NCBI GenBank assembly: GCA_022071965.1
Contig: JAJVIQ010000003.1
Location: forward strand, 1-64,000
Direction: 5' to 3'
DNA: 64,000 nucleotides
Origin: Gammaproteobacteria bacterium
Lineage (GTDB): Bacteria > Pseudomonadota > Gammaproteobacteria > JAJPIJ01
Below, one piece after another: positions 54,613-62,212 of the stretch (position 1 is the stretch's first letter; the number at the start of each line of letters is the position of its first letter). The notes beneath the pieces are model-generated. The model was given only the letters and a program-made list of their open reading frames with translations, did not search any database and was not told the origin of the DNA. A program made the translations under genes and the position numbers.

Positions 54613-56322
54613 CTATTCCGGCAGCGTGTAACGCGCATGCACCAGTTCCCGGATCATCTGGCGCGTTTGCCACGGCGCGAGGTCCGCGCGGCGCGCGATG
54701 CGCTCGGTCTCCTCCGCGAGATGTTCGTCCTTGATGCTATGGCGGAACCAGCGTGAGTAGTCGTCGCGCTGCAGATGGAACATCCATGTCTCCTCGTCGA
54801 TGCCTTCCGCCAGTTGGCAGAATACGGCGAGATTCTGCGCCTTGAGGTTATGGCGGCCGTTGGGACCACGGAAATAAAAACTGTGCCAGCGCAGATTGCC
54901 CTCGGCGTATTTGCGTCGGTGGCGGATGCGTTCCGCGCGTCCCGGCTGGGGGCGCATCGAAAAGGGAGGTTGCCGGTCGCCGACGAACCAGGCGACCACG
55001 CGGCCGGGCTGGTGCGCCAGGTCCTCGGGCCAGTGAAGCTCCTGGTTGGTCGCCCTGGCGAACTTGTCCAGCGTGGTTTCGGGTGAATGCCCGATGGCCA
55101 CGACGACGTCGATCGGCGCGAGTATCGCCGGGGCGACATGGTCGGGATGCACGGTGACCAGGATGGTCTCCCCGAGCCGGCGCGGCAGGGCCGAGGCGAT
55201 GTGCCCCCAGGTTTGCGGCAGCATGTGATGCGCCTCGTCCAGCACCAGCCAATGCGGCCGTCCGGTTCGGGTCCGCATCGCGTGCAGGTTCGGGACAAGC
55301 TGCGCAAAGAACCCGGGTCGATCCTCGAGCGGTATGCCGAGGAGATTGATACCCAGGTTGACCTTCGGGTCTTCCAGGATCGACAGCACCTCATTGACGC
55401 TCGGCGCCCGCCACTGATTTCCCAGCGTCACCACGTCGCGCAACGTTACGTAATCGCCTTCCGGATCGACGATGCAGACCTGGTAGTCCTTTTCGATCAG
55501 TCGCTCGATGAGGCCCGCGGTCAACATCGACTTGCCGCTGCCGGACGGCCCGGCGATCAGTATGTTCCGGCCGTAGGGCGCGACCTGCACAGCGGTTCCG
55601 TCCGGCCGGGTTCCCAGCAGGACCAGATGCTGCGGAAGGTTTCCCTCCACCCGCCGCAGATCGTCGGCGATCAGTTCGTCGATCAACTCGACGACGCCAC
55701 TGCCGTTTTCCGCCGCGGTGACGAAGGTCGCGTTTTCCTTGATGGCGGGCACGGCGTTGGCCACCGCCACGGCGCACTCGCAGCGCGCCAGGAACGAATG
55801 ATCGTTTTCGGCGTCGCCGACGCCCACCACTTCGTGGCGTGACAACCCGAGCTTGCGCAATGCATACCCGAGCCCGCTCGCCTTGTTGACGCCGGCGGGG
55901 AGCACCATGACGGCCTCGCGATTGCCGATCACCTGAGCCTCGAGGCCGAGATCCCAGACGACGTCTTGCACGGCCGTCCGGTGCGGCTCGAGCGTGGCCA
56001 CGATCACCTGCCCGACTTCGAGCGGGTTGACGCCGCGCGCCCGCAATTCCTGCAGAAATCGCCTGGACGGGGGGTTGGCGAGCGAGGTCTGTTCGCGGCT
56101 CGCGGGATCGTAAACGACCCCGCCGTTCTCCGCGACGATGAGATCGAACAGGTGCGCATGAGTGAAGGCCGCGAGCAGGTCGTGCAAACGCCGGCCGGTG
56201 ACCATGATGGCCCGCCGGCCCGAGGTTCGCAGCCGCGCGATCGCACGCAGCGCCTCGTCCGGCACCCGGTCCTGGGACGCCAGCGTCCCGTCGTAGTCCG
56301 CGACAAGAGCGAGATAACGCAA
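54613..56322 (-). CDS. HAD phosphatase fused to HerA/DUF87-like P-loop ATPase
   Basis: A 569-residue fusion. Residues 1-225 form a HAD-IIB (Cof/SPP-like) phosphatase with motif I DYDGT (Asp9, Asp11), the VTGR motif II, Lys147 and GVGDAENDHSF (motif IV, Asp170 and Asp174). Residues about 240-470 form a P-loop ATPase of the HerA/VirB4 (DUF87) kind with Walker A GPSGSGKS (258-265), IVDPEGDY, and Walker B WLVLDEAHH (358-366). The C-terminal 100 residues are Arg/His-rich (WHSFYFRGPNGRHNLKAQNL, RDDYSRWFRHSI). The start is TTG at 56322 with AGGAGG eight bases upstream. The role is unknown; it may couple sugar-phosphate turnover with an ATP-driven process. Confidence 0.8.
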   Translation of the reverse strand: MRYLALVADYDGTLASQDRVPDEALRAIARLRTSGRRAIMVTGRRLHDLLAAFTHAHLFDLIVAENGGVVYDPASREQTSLANPPSRRFLQELRARGVNPLEVGQVIVATLEPHRTAVQDVVWDLGLEAQVIGNREAVMVLPAGVNKASGLGYALRKLGLSRHEVVGVGDAENDHSFLARCECAVAVANAVPAIKENATFVTAAENGSGVVELIDELIADDLRRVEGNLPQHLVLLGTRPDGTAVQVAPYGRNILIAGPSGSGKSMLTAGLIERLIEKDYQVCIVDPEGDYVTLRDVVTLGNQWRAPSVNEVLSILEDPKVNLGINLLGIPLEDRPGFFAQLVPNLHAMRTRTGRPHWLVLDEAHHMLPQTWGHIASALPRRLGETILVTVHPDHVAPAILAPIDVVVAIGHSPETTLDKFARATNQELHWPEDLAHQPGRVVAWFVGDRQPPFSMRPQPGRAERIRHRRKYAEGNLRWHSFYFRGPNGRHNLKAQNLAVFCQLAEGIDEETWMFHLQRDDYSRWFRHSIKDEHLAEETERIARRADLAPWQTRQMIRELVHARYTLPE

Positions 56323-56757
56323 GGGAATGCCCTCCTGCGGCCCGGGGCCCGGCCCCGGGGGCGCGGGCGATTGGCCTTTTCCAATGCATCATGCGTGATG
56401 GCGAATTTACCACCAGCCGTGTGGGAAGGGTCGTTGACTGTCACCTCGCCGCGGCCGGGCGGCACCCTGCCCCGGGGTGCGCGGAACGCGAGCGCCGGCC
56501 GCTGCCCCCTCCGCGCCCCGGCCGAACCATTCACGCCTTCACCGGCAACGACCGAACGTGACTGACGCGAGTCACAAGCCGTACAATCCGGCCTCTTCGC
56601 GATATATGTGCAAGGAGCAAAGGTGCGTCACCTGTTGAGACAACGTATGGATGACCGACCCGCCTCCTGAACGGCAGGTCGGCGGTTCGAGTCCGCCGCA
56701 GGGCGCCATCTGGCCACGTATCCGCGACTCCCCGAGAATCACGCAGTGTTCGCCCGC
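56323..56757. other. Islet right end and tRNA-fragment region
   Basis: About 435 bases containing the tRNA-Arg 3' fragment (listed separately). TACAAT at 56582-56587 lies ahead of that fragment. An imperfect FNR-like palindrome TTGG-N6-CCAA occurs at 56371-56384 before the HAD-ATPase start, and GTGACT-N6-AGTCAC is at 56558-56575. No protein gene is supported. Confidence 0.4.
56649..56708 (+). pseudogene. tRNA-Arg 3' fragment (attachment-site-like direct repeat)
   Basis: Bases 56660-56708 match the last 49 bases of the intact tRNA-Arg gene (51727-51775) at 45 of 49 positions, in the same orientation and including CCA. The four differences include one in the anticodon loop (A37 to G) and one that breaks the acceptor stem. 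Upstream of 56660 the match fades quickly. A copy that starts at the anticodon arm and ends at CCA is what integration of a mobile element at a tRNA 3' end leaves behind. A decayed second tRNA gene is the alternative. Confidence 0.8.
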
Positions 56758-57969
56758 ATGCGCCTGGCCCGTCGCTGCCGGTTCACCTTCACCGCGGTGA
56801 TGGTGCTCGCCGGCCACGCCTCCGCTGCGGAGTGCGGTACGGATGCGCCCGCAGCGGCGGGGGACTGCGGCACCGGCCGCGCCGCGCCGATCCATGATAC
56901 CGGTCCGCTCCGGCTCCGCCATGCGGAACTCTTCAGCATCGAGTACTTTCCGCATTACAAGATCCTCACGGTCAGGGTGGCGCCGCAGGACCCCAGTCCG
57001 CTTCGGTACCTGCTGGTGCAGTGCGGCGCACGGCGCCCCGAGATCCCGGATATCGCGGCGACGGTGATCATCCCGGTGCGTTCGACAGTAGCCCTTTCGA
57101 ATGCCTACCTGCCTTTCATCTCCGCCAACGGCGCGATCGGAAGCGTAGCCGCGGTCAATCAGCACTCCCATGTGGGCGATCCCGGCCTGCGCGAGGCGAT
57201 CGAGCGCGGCGAGGTGCTGGAGGTCGGACGCGAAGGCAACCTCGATCGCGAGCGCCTCGCCTTGCTGAATCCGGGAGTGGTGTTCACCTATGGCGACGGG
57301 AGGCCCCCGGAATCCCTGGCGCCGCTGCTGCGGCTGGGAATGCCGCTGGTCGTTACATCGGAGTACCGCGAGGCGAGCCCGCTTGCCTACGCCGAGTGGG
57401 TGCTGTTCTTTGCCGCCTTCTACGACACCGAGGGCGCGGCGGCGGCGCACTTCGAGAACCAGTCGCGGCGTTACGAGTCGCTCCGCCGACTGGCTGCGAA
57501 CGCGGCGCCGAGACCAGCCGTCCTCGCAGGGGGCAGCTACCGGGGGAACTGGTACGTGCCGGCGCCCCGCAGCTACACCGCGCGCATGATCGCCGATGCC
57601 GGCGCGCGCTACGTTTTCTCCGCCCTGCAGCCCGACGATCAGGCCCATGAGACGACGATTGCGATCAGCCTCGAGCAGGCGCTCGCCTACGGACGCGGCG
57701 CCGATATCTGGATTGACACCATGGACTGGCGGTCGCTGGCCGAGGCGCGCAGCCAGGATCCCCGGTACGCGCTGTTCCGGGCGTTCCGGCAGCGCCAGAT
57801 GTACAACAATGACAATCGGCGGAACGCGTATGGCACCAATATCTTCTGGGAGGCTGGCCTGGCGGAGCCGGACTCGGTGCTTGCGGACCTGATCGCCATT
57901 TTCCATCCCGGGCTGCGCACCGGCCAGGCATTGAAATGGTATCGACGACTGCCGGAGGACGCGCCGTGA
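56758..57969 (+). CDS. ABC transporter periplasmic substrate-binding protein (metal-chelate/corrinoid type)
   Basis: A 403-residue exported protein of the FecB/BtuF-like binding-protein fold. The signal peptide is MRLARRCRFTFTAVMVLAGHASAAE. Family blocks include ALSNAYLPFISANGAIGSVAAVN, LLNPGVVFTYGD, LVVTSEYREASPLAYAEWVLFFAAFY, PAVLAGGSYRGNWYVPAP and the DADIWID-like GADIWIDTMDWRSL. This type carries ferric siderophores, haem or cobalamin. The GTG at 56746 is an alternative start. The gene overlaps the permease by four bases, and the transporter lies ahead of a cobalamin adenosyltransferase gene, which suggests corrinoids but does not prove it. Confidence 0.85.
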   Translation: MRLARRCRFTFTAVMVLAGHASAAECGTDAPAAAGDCGTGRAAPIHDTGPLRLRHAELFSIEYFPHYKILTVRVAPQDPSPLRYLLVQCGARRPEIPDIAATVIIPVRSTVALSNAYLPFISANGAIGSVAAVNQHSHVGDPGLREAIERGEVLEVGREGNLDRERLALLNPGVVFTYGDGRPPESLAPLLRLGMPLVVTSEYREASPLAYAEWVLFFAAFYDTEGAAAAHFENQSRRYESLRRLAANAAPRPAVLAGGSYRGNWYVPAPRSYTARMIADAGARYVFSALQPDDQAHETTIAISLEQALAYGRGADIWIDTMDWRSLAEARSQDPRYALFRAFRQRQMYNNDNRRNAYGTNIFWEAGLAEPDSVLADLIAIFHPGLRTGQALKWYRRLPEDAP

Positions 57970-59057
57970 CGGCCGAGCTGGCGGACCGCGAGCCCCCGCC
58001 ACGCTGGTCGTCACCGGCCTTCAGCGCCGCGGCGCGCCGGCGATTCCTGCTCGTGCTGCTGTGCCTGTCGGCGCTGCTGCTGCTCCTGGCGACACTTGCC
58101 TGCGCCTTTGGCTCGGTGCCGCTCTCGCTGGCCAGCCTCTGGCGCGATGACGCAAGTGGCGCCGCCGCGACGCAGGCGCGCCTCATCGTTCTGGAGCTGC
58201 GTCTGCCGGCCACCTGTACCGCCGCGCTCGCCGGCGCCTCGCTGGCGGTCAGTGGCCTGCAATTGCAGACATACTTCCGCAACCCGCTGGCCGGGCCATT
58301 CGTGCTTGGTGTGGACAGTGGCGCCGCGCTCGGCGTCGCACTGATGCTGATCGCACTGCCGGCGGCGCTGGCCGCCGATCCCGAACTCGCGATGCTCTCG
58401 GATCTCGGGCTTTCGGGCGCGGCGATTGCCGGGGCTGCGGCCACCATTGCGCTCGTGCTGATGTTCGCGCGCAATGTGCTGAGCGACGCAACGCTGATCG
58501 TCGCCGGGCTCATGCTGAGCCTGCTGCTTGCCAGCATGGTCAGCCTGCTGCTTCACTACGCCGACCCGTTCCGACTGCAGGCCTTCGTGCTCTGGACCTT
58601 CGGAACCTTCGCAGGCGTGCCCTGGCAACGCCTGCCTGCCTATGCGGCCCTTGCGTGCGCCGGGCTCGCGCTCGCCATCTGGGATGCCAGGAGCCTGAAT
58701 GCGCTGCAACTCGGCCAACTCACCGCCAGCACTCTCGGCGTGAACCACCACCACTGCCGGCGGCGCATCATTGCGTCAACCGCACTGCTGGCCGGCGCGA
58801 CGGTCGCCTATTGCGGACCGCTCGGGGTGATCGGCACCGCGGCACCGCATATCGCGCGCGGTCTGTTGCGATCGGCCGATCATCGCCAATTGATGCCGGT
58901 CACCGCCGCGGTGGGCGCCGCGCTGACGCTGCTCGCCGATCTCCTGAGCCGCCTGCTGGCGAACGAGGGGACCCTGCCCCTGAACGCGGTGCTCGCCGTG
59001 CTGAGCGCGCCGGTCGTGATCGCCGTGCTGGTGCGCTCGAACCGGTCAGGCTGGTAG
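57966..59057 (+). CDS. FecCD-type ABC transporter permease
   Basis: A 363-residue integral membrane protein of the FecCD/BtuC family with about nine to ten TM segments. It has the conserved RLPATCTAALAGASLAVSGLQLQTYFRNPLAGPFVLGVDSGAALG block near residues 70-115. The later CGPLGVIGTAAPHIARGLL contains the coupling-helix region (GxxPHIAR), and LPLNAVLAVLSAPVVIAVLVR ends the chain. The GTG at 57966 overlaps the stop of the binding-protein gene (GTGA), so coupling is tight. It stops one base before the ATPase start. Confidence 0.93.
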   Translation: MTAELADREPPPRWSSPAFSAAARRRFLLVLLCLSALLLLLATLACAFGSVPLSLASLWRDDASGAAATQARLIVLELRLPATCTAALAGASLAVSGLQLQTYFRNPLAGPFVLGVDSGAALGVALMLIALPAALAADPELAMLSDLGLSGAAIAGAAATIALVLMFARNVLSDATLIVAGLMLSLLLASMVSLLLHYADPFRLQAFVLWTFGTFAGVPWQRLPAYAALACAGLALAIWDARSLNALQLGQLTASTLGVNHHHCRRRIIASTALLAGATVAYCGPLGVIGTAAPHIARGLLRSADHRQLMPVTAAVGAALTLLADLLSRLLANEGTLPLNAVLAVLSAPVVIAVLVRSNRSGW

Positions 59058-59834
59058 ATGGCCGTGCCGCTGCTCGACGCCACCAACCTGATTACCGGAT
59101 ATTCCGGGCGCGGCGCATCGGCATCGGCCGTTTCGGCGATTGCATCCCTGCGGCTCGATCCACACGACCTAGTCTGCCTTCTGGGACCGAACGGCGCGGG
59201 GAAATCGACGCTGCTGCGCACCCTCTGCGGGCTGCAGGCCCCGCTGTCGGGAACGATCCGCGTCCGCGATCTGCGCCTCGAGCAGATGCCGAGCCGCGAG
59301 CGCGCACGCGTGGTCACCTATGTCGGCAGCGAGGTCGTGCCGGCATCACCGATCCGCGTGCACGAGTTCGTCGCCCTTGGACGGCACCCTCACCGCTCCG
59401 GATGGAGCCCCCTGGGGCCACAGGACCACAGGGCGATAGAGCGGGCCATCGAGGACGCCGGGATAGGCGCGATGGTCGACCGCGATGTCACCCGGCTCAG
59501 CGACGGCGAACGTCAGCGCATACTGCTGGCGCGCGCGCTGGCACAGGAGCCGACGCTGCTGTTGCTGGACGAGCCGACCGCGCATCTGGACATCGTTCAG
59601 CGCCGCAGGCTGGCGAGTACCCTGCAGACGGTGGTGGCGCGCGACGGCATGGCCGTGGTCGCCTCGACCCACGACCTCGATTTCGCGTTCGGTGCCTCCC
59701 GCCGTCTCTGGGTCCTGACTCGAGACCGCCACCTTTGCATCGACGCGCACACCTCGGGGCTCGATCGTGCAAGCATCGACGCCGCATTCGGCATTTCCGC
59801 GTGCGGACAAGGCATGCGCCATCCGCCGCCCTGA
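59058..59834 (+). CDS. FecE/BtuD-type ABC transporter ATPase
   Basis: A 258-residue ATP-binding cassette with Walker A LLGPNGAGKSTLL, Q-loop region YVGSEVVPASP (Gln replaced by Ser/Glu nearby), signature LSDGERQRILLARALA and Walker B LLLLDEPTAHLD, then the His switch STHDLDFA. The signature is LSDGE rather than LSGGQ, a variant common in FecE/BtuD-like proteins. It completes a three-gene importer with the upstream binding protein and permease. A transcriptional link to the next gene (gap about 75 bases) is likely. Confidence 0.93.
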   Translation: MAVPLLDATNLITGYSGRGASASAVSAIASLRLDPHDLVCLLGPNGAGKSTLLRTLCGLQAPLSGTIRVRDLRLEQMPSRERARVVTYVGSEVVPASPIRVHEFVALGRHPHRSGWSPLGPQDHRAIERAIEDAGIGAMVDRDVTRLSDGERQRILLARALAQEPTLLLLDEPTAHLDIVQRRRLASTLQTVVARDGMAVVASTHDLDFAFGASRRLWVLTRDRHLCIDAHTSGLDRASIDAAFGISACGQGMRHPPP

Positions 59835-59909
59835 ACCGCACTCCGCCTCGGGCTACTCCGGTCCATGCCGCGAACGGGTACACTAGCGGGGCCTGCCGGA
59901 CGAGACGCG

Positions 59910-60518
59910 ATGGCCATCAAACTGACGAGAATCTACACGCGCACCGGGGACGACGGCTCCACGGCCCTCGTGGGCGGCAGCCGGGTATCGAAGACCGATC
60001 CGCATGTCGAGGCGTACGGCACCGTCGACGAATTGAACAGCGTGCTCGGCATACTGCGCACGCTGATCGATCAGCGCGAGGACACCGGCAACCGCCTCGT
60101 CCGGGCGAGCATCGAGGACCTGCATCGTTTGCAGAACCTGCTGTTCGACATCGGCAGCCTGCTCGCCACGCCCGGCGGGGGCCGCTATGAAGGCATGCCG
60201 CAGGTCGTCGAGGCGGACATCACCTGGCTGGAACAGCGTATCGATGCGATGAACGCGGAACTCGAGCCGCTCGAGTCCTTCGTGCTGCCTGGCGGAGGCA
60301 TGCTCAACGCCCATGCTCACCTCGCCCGCACCGTCTGTCGCCGCCTCGAGCGCGTCCTCTGGCGGGTCCAGGACAGTGCCCATGACGTGCCTGCGGCGGT
60401 GCTGACCTTTGCGAACCGGCTCTCGGACTACCTGTTCGTCTATGCGCGCTGGGCCGCGCACTGCGGCGGCGAACAGGAATATCTGTGGGAGCATCCACTG
60501 AAGACCCGGGGGCGCTGA
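59910..60518 (+). CDS. Cob(I)alamin adenosyltransferase, PduO/MMAB type
   Basis: The enzyme transfers the adenosyl group of ATP to reduced cobalamin. The 202-residue protein has the ATP-binding YTRTGDDGSTALVGGSRVSK, AYGTVDELNSVLG, the LQNLLFDIGSLLATP helix, and the C-terminal LPGGGMLNAHAHLARTVCRRLERV and NRLSDYLFVYARWAA. The start MAIKLTRIYT at 59910 matches the family better than an in-frame ATG 15 codons upstream. Together with the upstream ABC importer it points to uptake and activation of corrinoids. Confidence 0.95.
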   Translation: MAIKLTRIYTRTGDDGSTALVGGSRVSKTDPHVEAYGTVDELNSVLGILRTLIDQREDTGNRLVRASIEDLHRLQNLLFDIGSLLATPGGGRYEGMPQVVEADITWLEQRIDAMNAELEPLESFVLPGGGMLNAHAHLARTVCRRLERVLWRVQDSAHDVPAAVLTFANRLSDYLFVYARWAAHCGGEQEYLWEHPLKTRGR

Positions 60519-60767
60519 TGCCGGCCGATGTGCGCGGCCGCCGCTGCGGACAGCGCGTGCATGCTGGGTTCCGTGCAAGGTTCTGAGCGGCCGGTCACGG
60601 ATCCCCTGCCGGCGGCGGTGTCATCGTTCGCCACATCGCCCTGCCGATGGCCGCGCGCCGCGATCGCGTCTAGCGAGGCGCCATCGCCACGAGGGTGCAC
60701 GCGCCGACCGGCCGGCACCCCCCGCCGCAAGGCGACACACACGATCCAAGCGACGGCCGCGCCGCAT

Positions 60768-62180
60768 ATGCCCGACACCCGTCCGGATGATGTCCGGTTC
60801 CCTCGCCGCACCCATCGCGCGGCGGACACCCAGGTATGCGCCCCAACGGATGCGAGACCGCGGGCACTCCGCACGCGCGCGATCGCCGCGCAGCGCCAGC
60901 AATGGGAGCCATACCTGTACATCGATCAGTTGCGCCTCATGCCGCAGCGCGGCCAACCGGGCCCGGGCTTGCGACTGCTGACCGCGATCTCGGTGGCGAC
61001 CGACGGCCGTCCCACGACCCGCTTCCTGTTACCGGTGCGGGAATCCCATGCGGAGTGCTGGGCGCGCATGCTGACCCAACTGCGAGGCGAGCGTCTCCCG
61101 GATCTGCGACTGATCGTCGCCGATGCCTCACCGGCCTTGCGCGCGGCCACGCTGCGCGCGTTCCCGCGCGTCCAGTGGCAGCAGTCGATACCGGCGTTCT
61201 GCGCCCGCGTGCTCGCGCAGATACCGTCAGGCCACAGGGTGGGCATCGCACGCCGGCTGCGGAACATCTATCAGCAGCCGGATCGAACCGCGGCGACCGC
61301 CCGCGCAATCGGTGTCGCGGCGCTGCTCGCGCGACTGGGCGACTGGTCCGGGGCCGTGTACTTCGCGAGCTGTTATCAGGACACCCTGACGTTCTACAGC
61401 TTCCCCGCAGCGGACTGGCAGCAGTTGCGGGAGCAGGAGACCAGCAATGAACTGCGCGGCAGCATACGCCGACAGCTCGCGCTCGACGGCCGCAGCGACG
61501 GCTGGCTTCTCGAGTGCCACGATGTCCCGGCGCACGCCATCCGTTTGCACCTCGTGGCGCCGGCCCCGGCCGCAACCGCTGCGGGTGGCTCGCCGGGCAG
61601 TGACGTCAGGTGCGAAGATGCGCCTGCCCCGGGCGCCCGCATGCCGCCGCGGCCGACGCCGGCGATCGCGCCAGCCCGGGGAGCGGAACCGACGGACCCC
61701 GATCCGACCTTGCCGCCCGGTCAGTCCCGGGTGCAGAACACGGCCGCGCGCGACGCCGATGGAACTGATCACGGACCGGCCGATCGCCACCCGGAGGCGC
61801 CTCCTGCCGGCAGCCCCGCCACGGGCCTGGCCCCGAGCCCGGCCTTGTACAGCGGGCTGGATTTCGTCGAAACCGAGCCTACCCAGCCGCCTGCGATCGG
61901 CATGGAGTACATCGAGGTGGAGGACCGCTACGGTTACACCGCGTTGTTCGAGCACGAGAGGCGCGCGGCCGCCCTCACCGCCGCCAGCGGCGGCCCGTGC
62001 GCTGCGCAGACGCCGGACTCGCGCCCGCGAGGTCGGCTCAGGCGCGTCGCCGACATGGTGCTCGGAACGGTGGGCATCGCCGCGCTCGCCCGACCGGGGA
62101 TGCACCAGGCGGCGGACGGTGGGCTGGCCGCGGCAGTCGAAAGCGGCGGCATGGCTCCTGCGCCGCCCGGACCGGCCTGA
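60768..62180 (+). CDS. Diverged IS256/Mutator transposase-derived protein
   Basis: From the ATG at 60768 the protein has 470 residues. Residues 44-237 align with the catalytic core of IS256-family transposases. WEPYLYIDQLRL (Asp53) corresponds to the first catalytic Asp, LRLIVADASPALRAA (Asp119) to the second, and FYSFPAADWQQLRE then SNELRGSIRRQ to the third region. Asp53-Asp119 spacing is 66, as in IS256. The expected Glu (108 further) is Asn227, with Glu228 next to it. The N-terminal DNA-binding half is missing and residues 265-470 are a Pro/Ala-rich extension. No inverted repeats were noticed. A further in-frame start at 60528 looks non-coding. It may be a domesticated protein. Confidence 0.7.
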   Translation: MPDTRPDDVRFPRRTHRAADTQVCAPTDARPRALRTRAIAAQRQQWEPYLYIDQLRLMPQRGQPGPGLRLLTAISVATDGRPTTRFLLPVRESHAECWARMLTQLRGERLPDLRLIVADASPALRAATLRAFPRVQWQQSIPAFCARVLAQIPSGHRVGIARRLRNIYQQPDRTAATARAIGVAALLARLGDWSGAVYFASCYQDTLTFYSFPAADWQQLREQETSNELRGSIRRQLALDGRSDGWLLECHDVPAHAIRLHLVAPAPAATAAGGSPGSDVRCEDAPAPGARMPPRPTPAIAPARGAEPTDPDPTLPPGQSRVQNTAARDADGTDHGPADRHPEAPPAGSPATGLAPSPALYSGLDFVETEPTQPPAIGMEYIEVEDRYGYTALFEHERRAAALTAASGGPCAAQTPDSRPRGRLRRVADMVLGTVGIAALARPGMHQAADGGLAAAVESGGMAPAPPGPA

Positions 62181-62212
62181 GCCCGTCCGGCCGCCGAGCG
62201 ACCCCCGCAGGG

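Noticed and set aside
56371-56384. Third FNR-like palindrome TTGG-N6-CCAA before the HAD-ATPase gene
   Set aside because: It matches the FNR consensus at only six of ten positions, so I do not count it as a site, although its place is suggestive.
56323-56757. Cobalamin riboswitch ahead of the ABC importer and adenosyltransferase
   Set aside because: No conserved B12-box-like sequence was found by eye; the region is taken up by the tRNA fragment. A covariance-model search would be decisive.
60528-60767. 80-codon N-terminal extension of the IS256-derived protein
   Set aside because: It has low-complexity Ala/Arg/Pro sequence, no ribosome site and no similarity to transposases; the ATG at 60768 is preferred.
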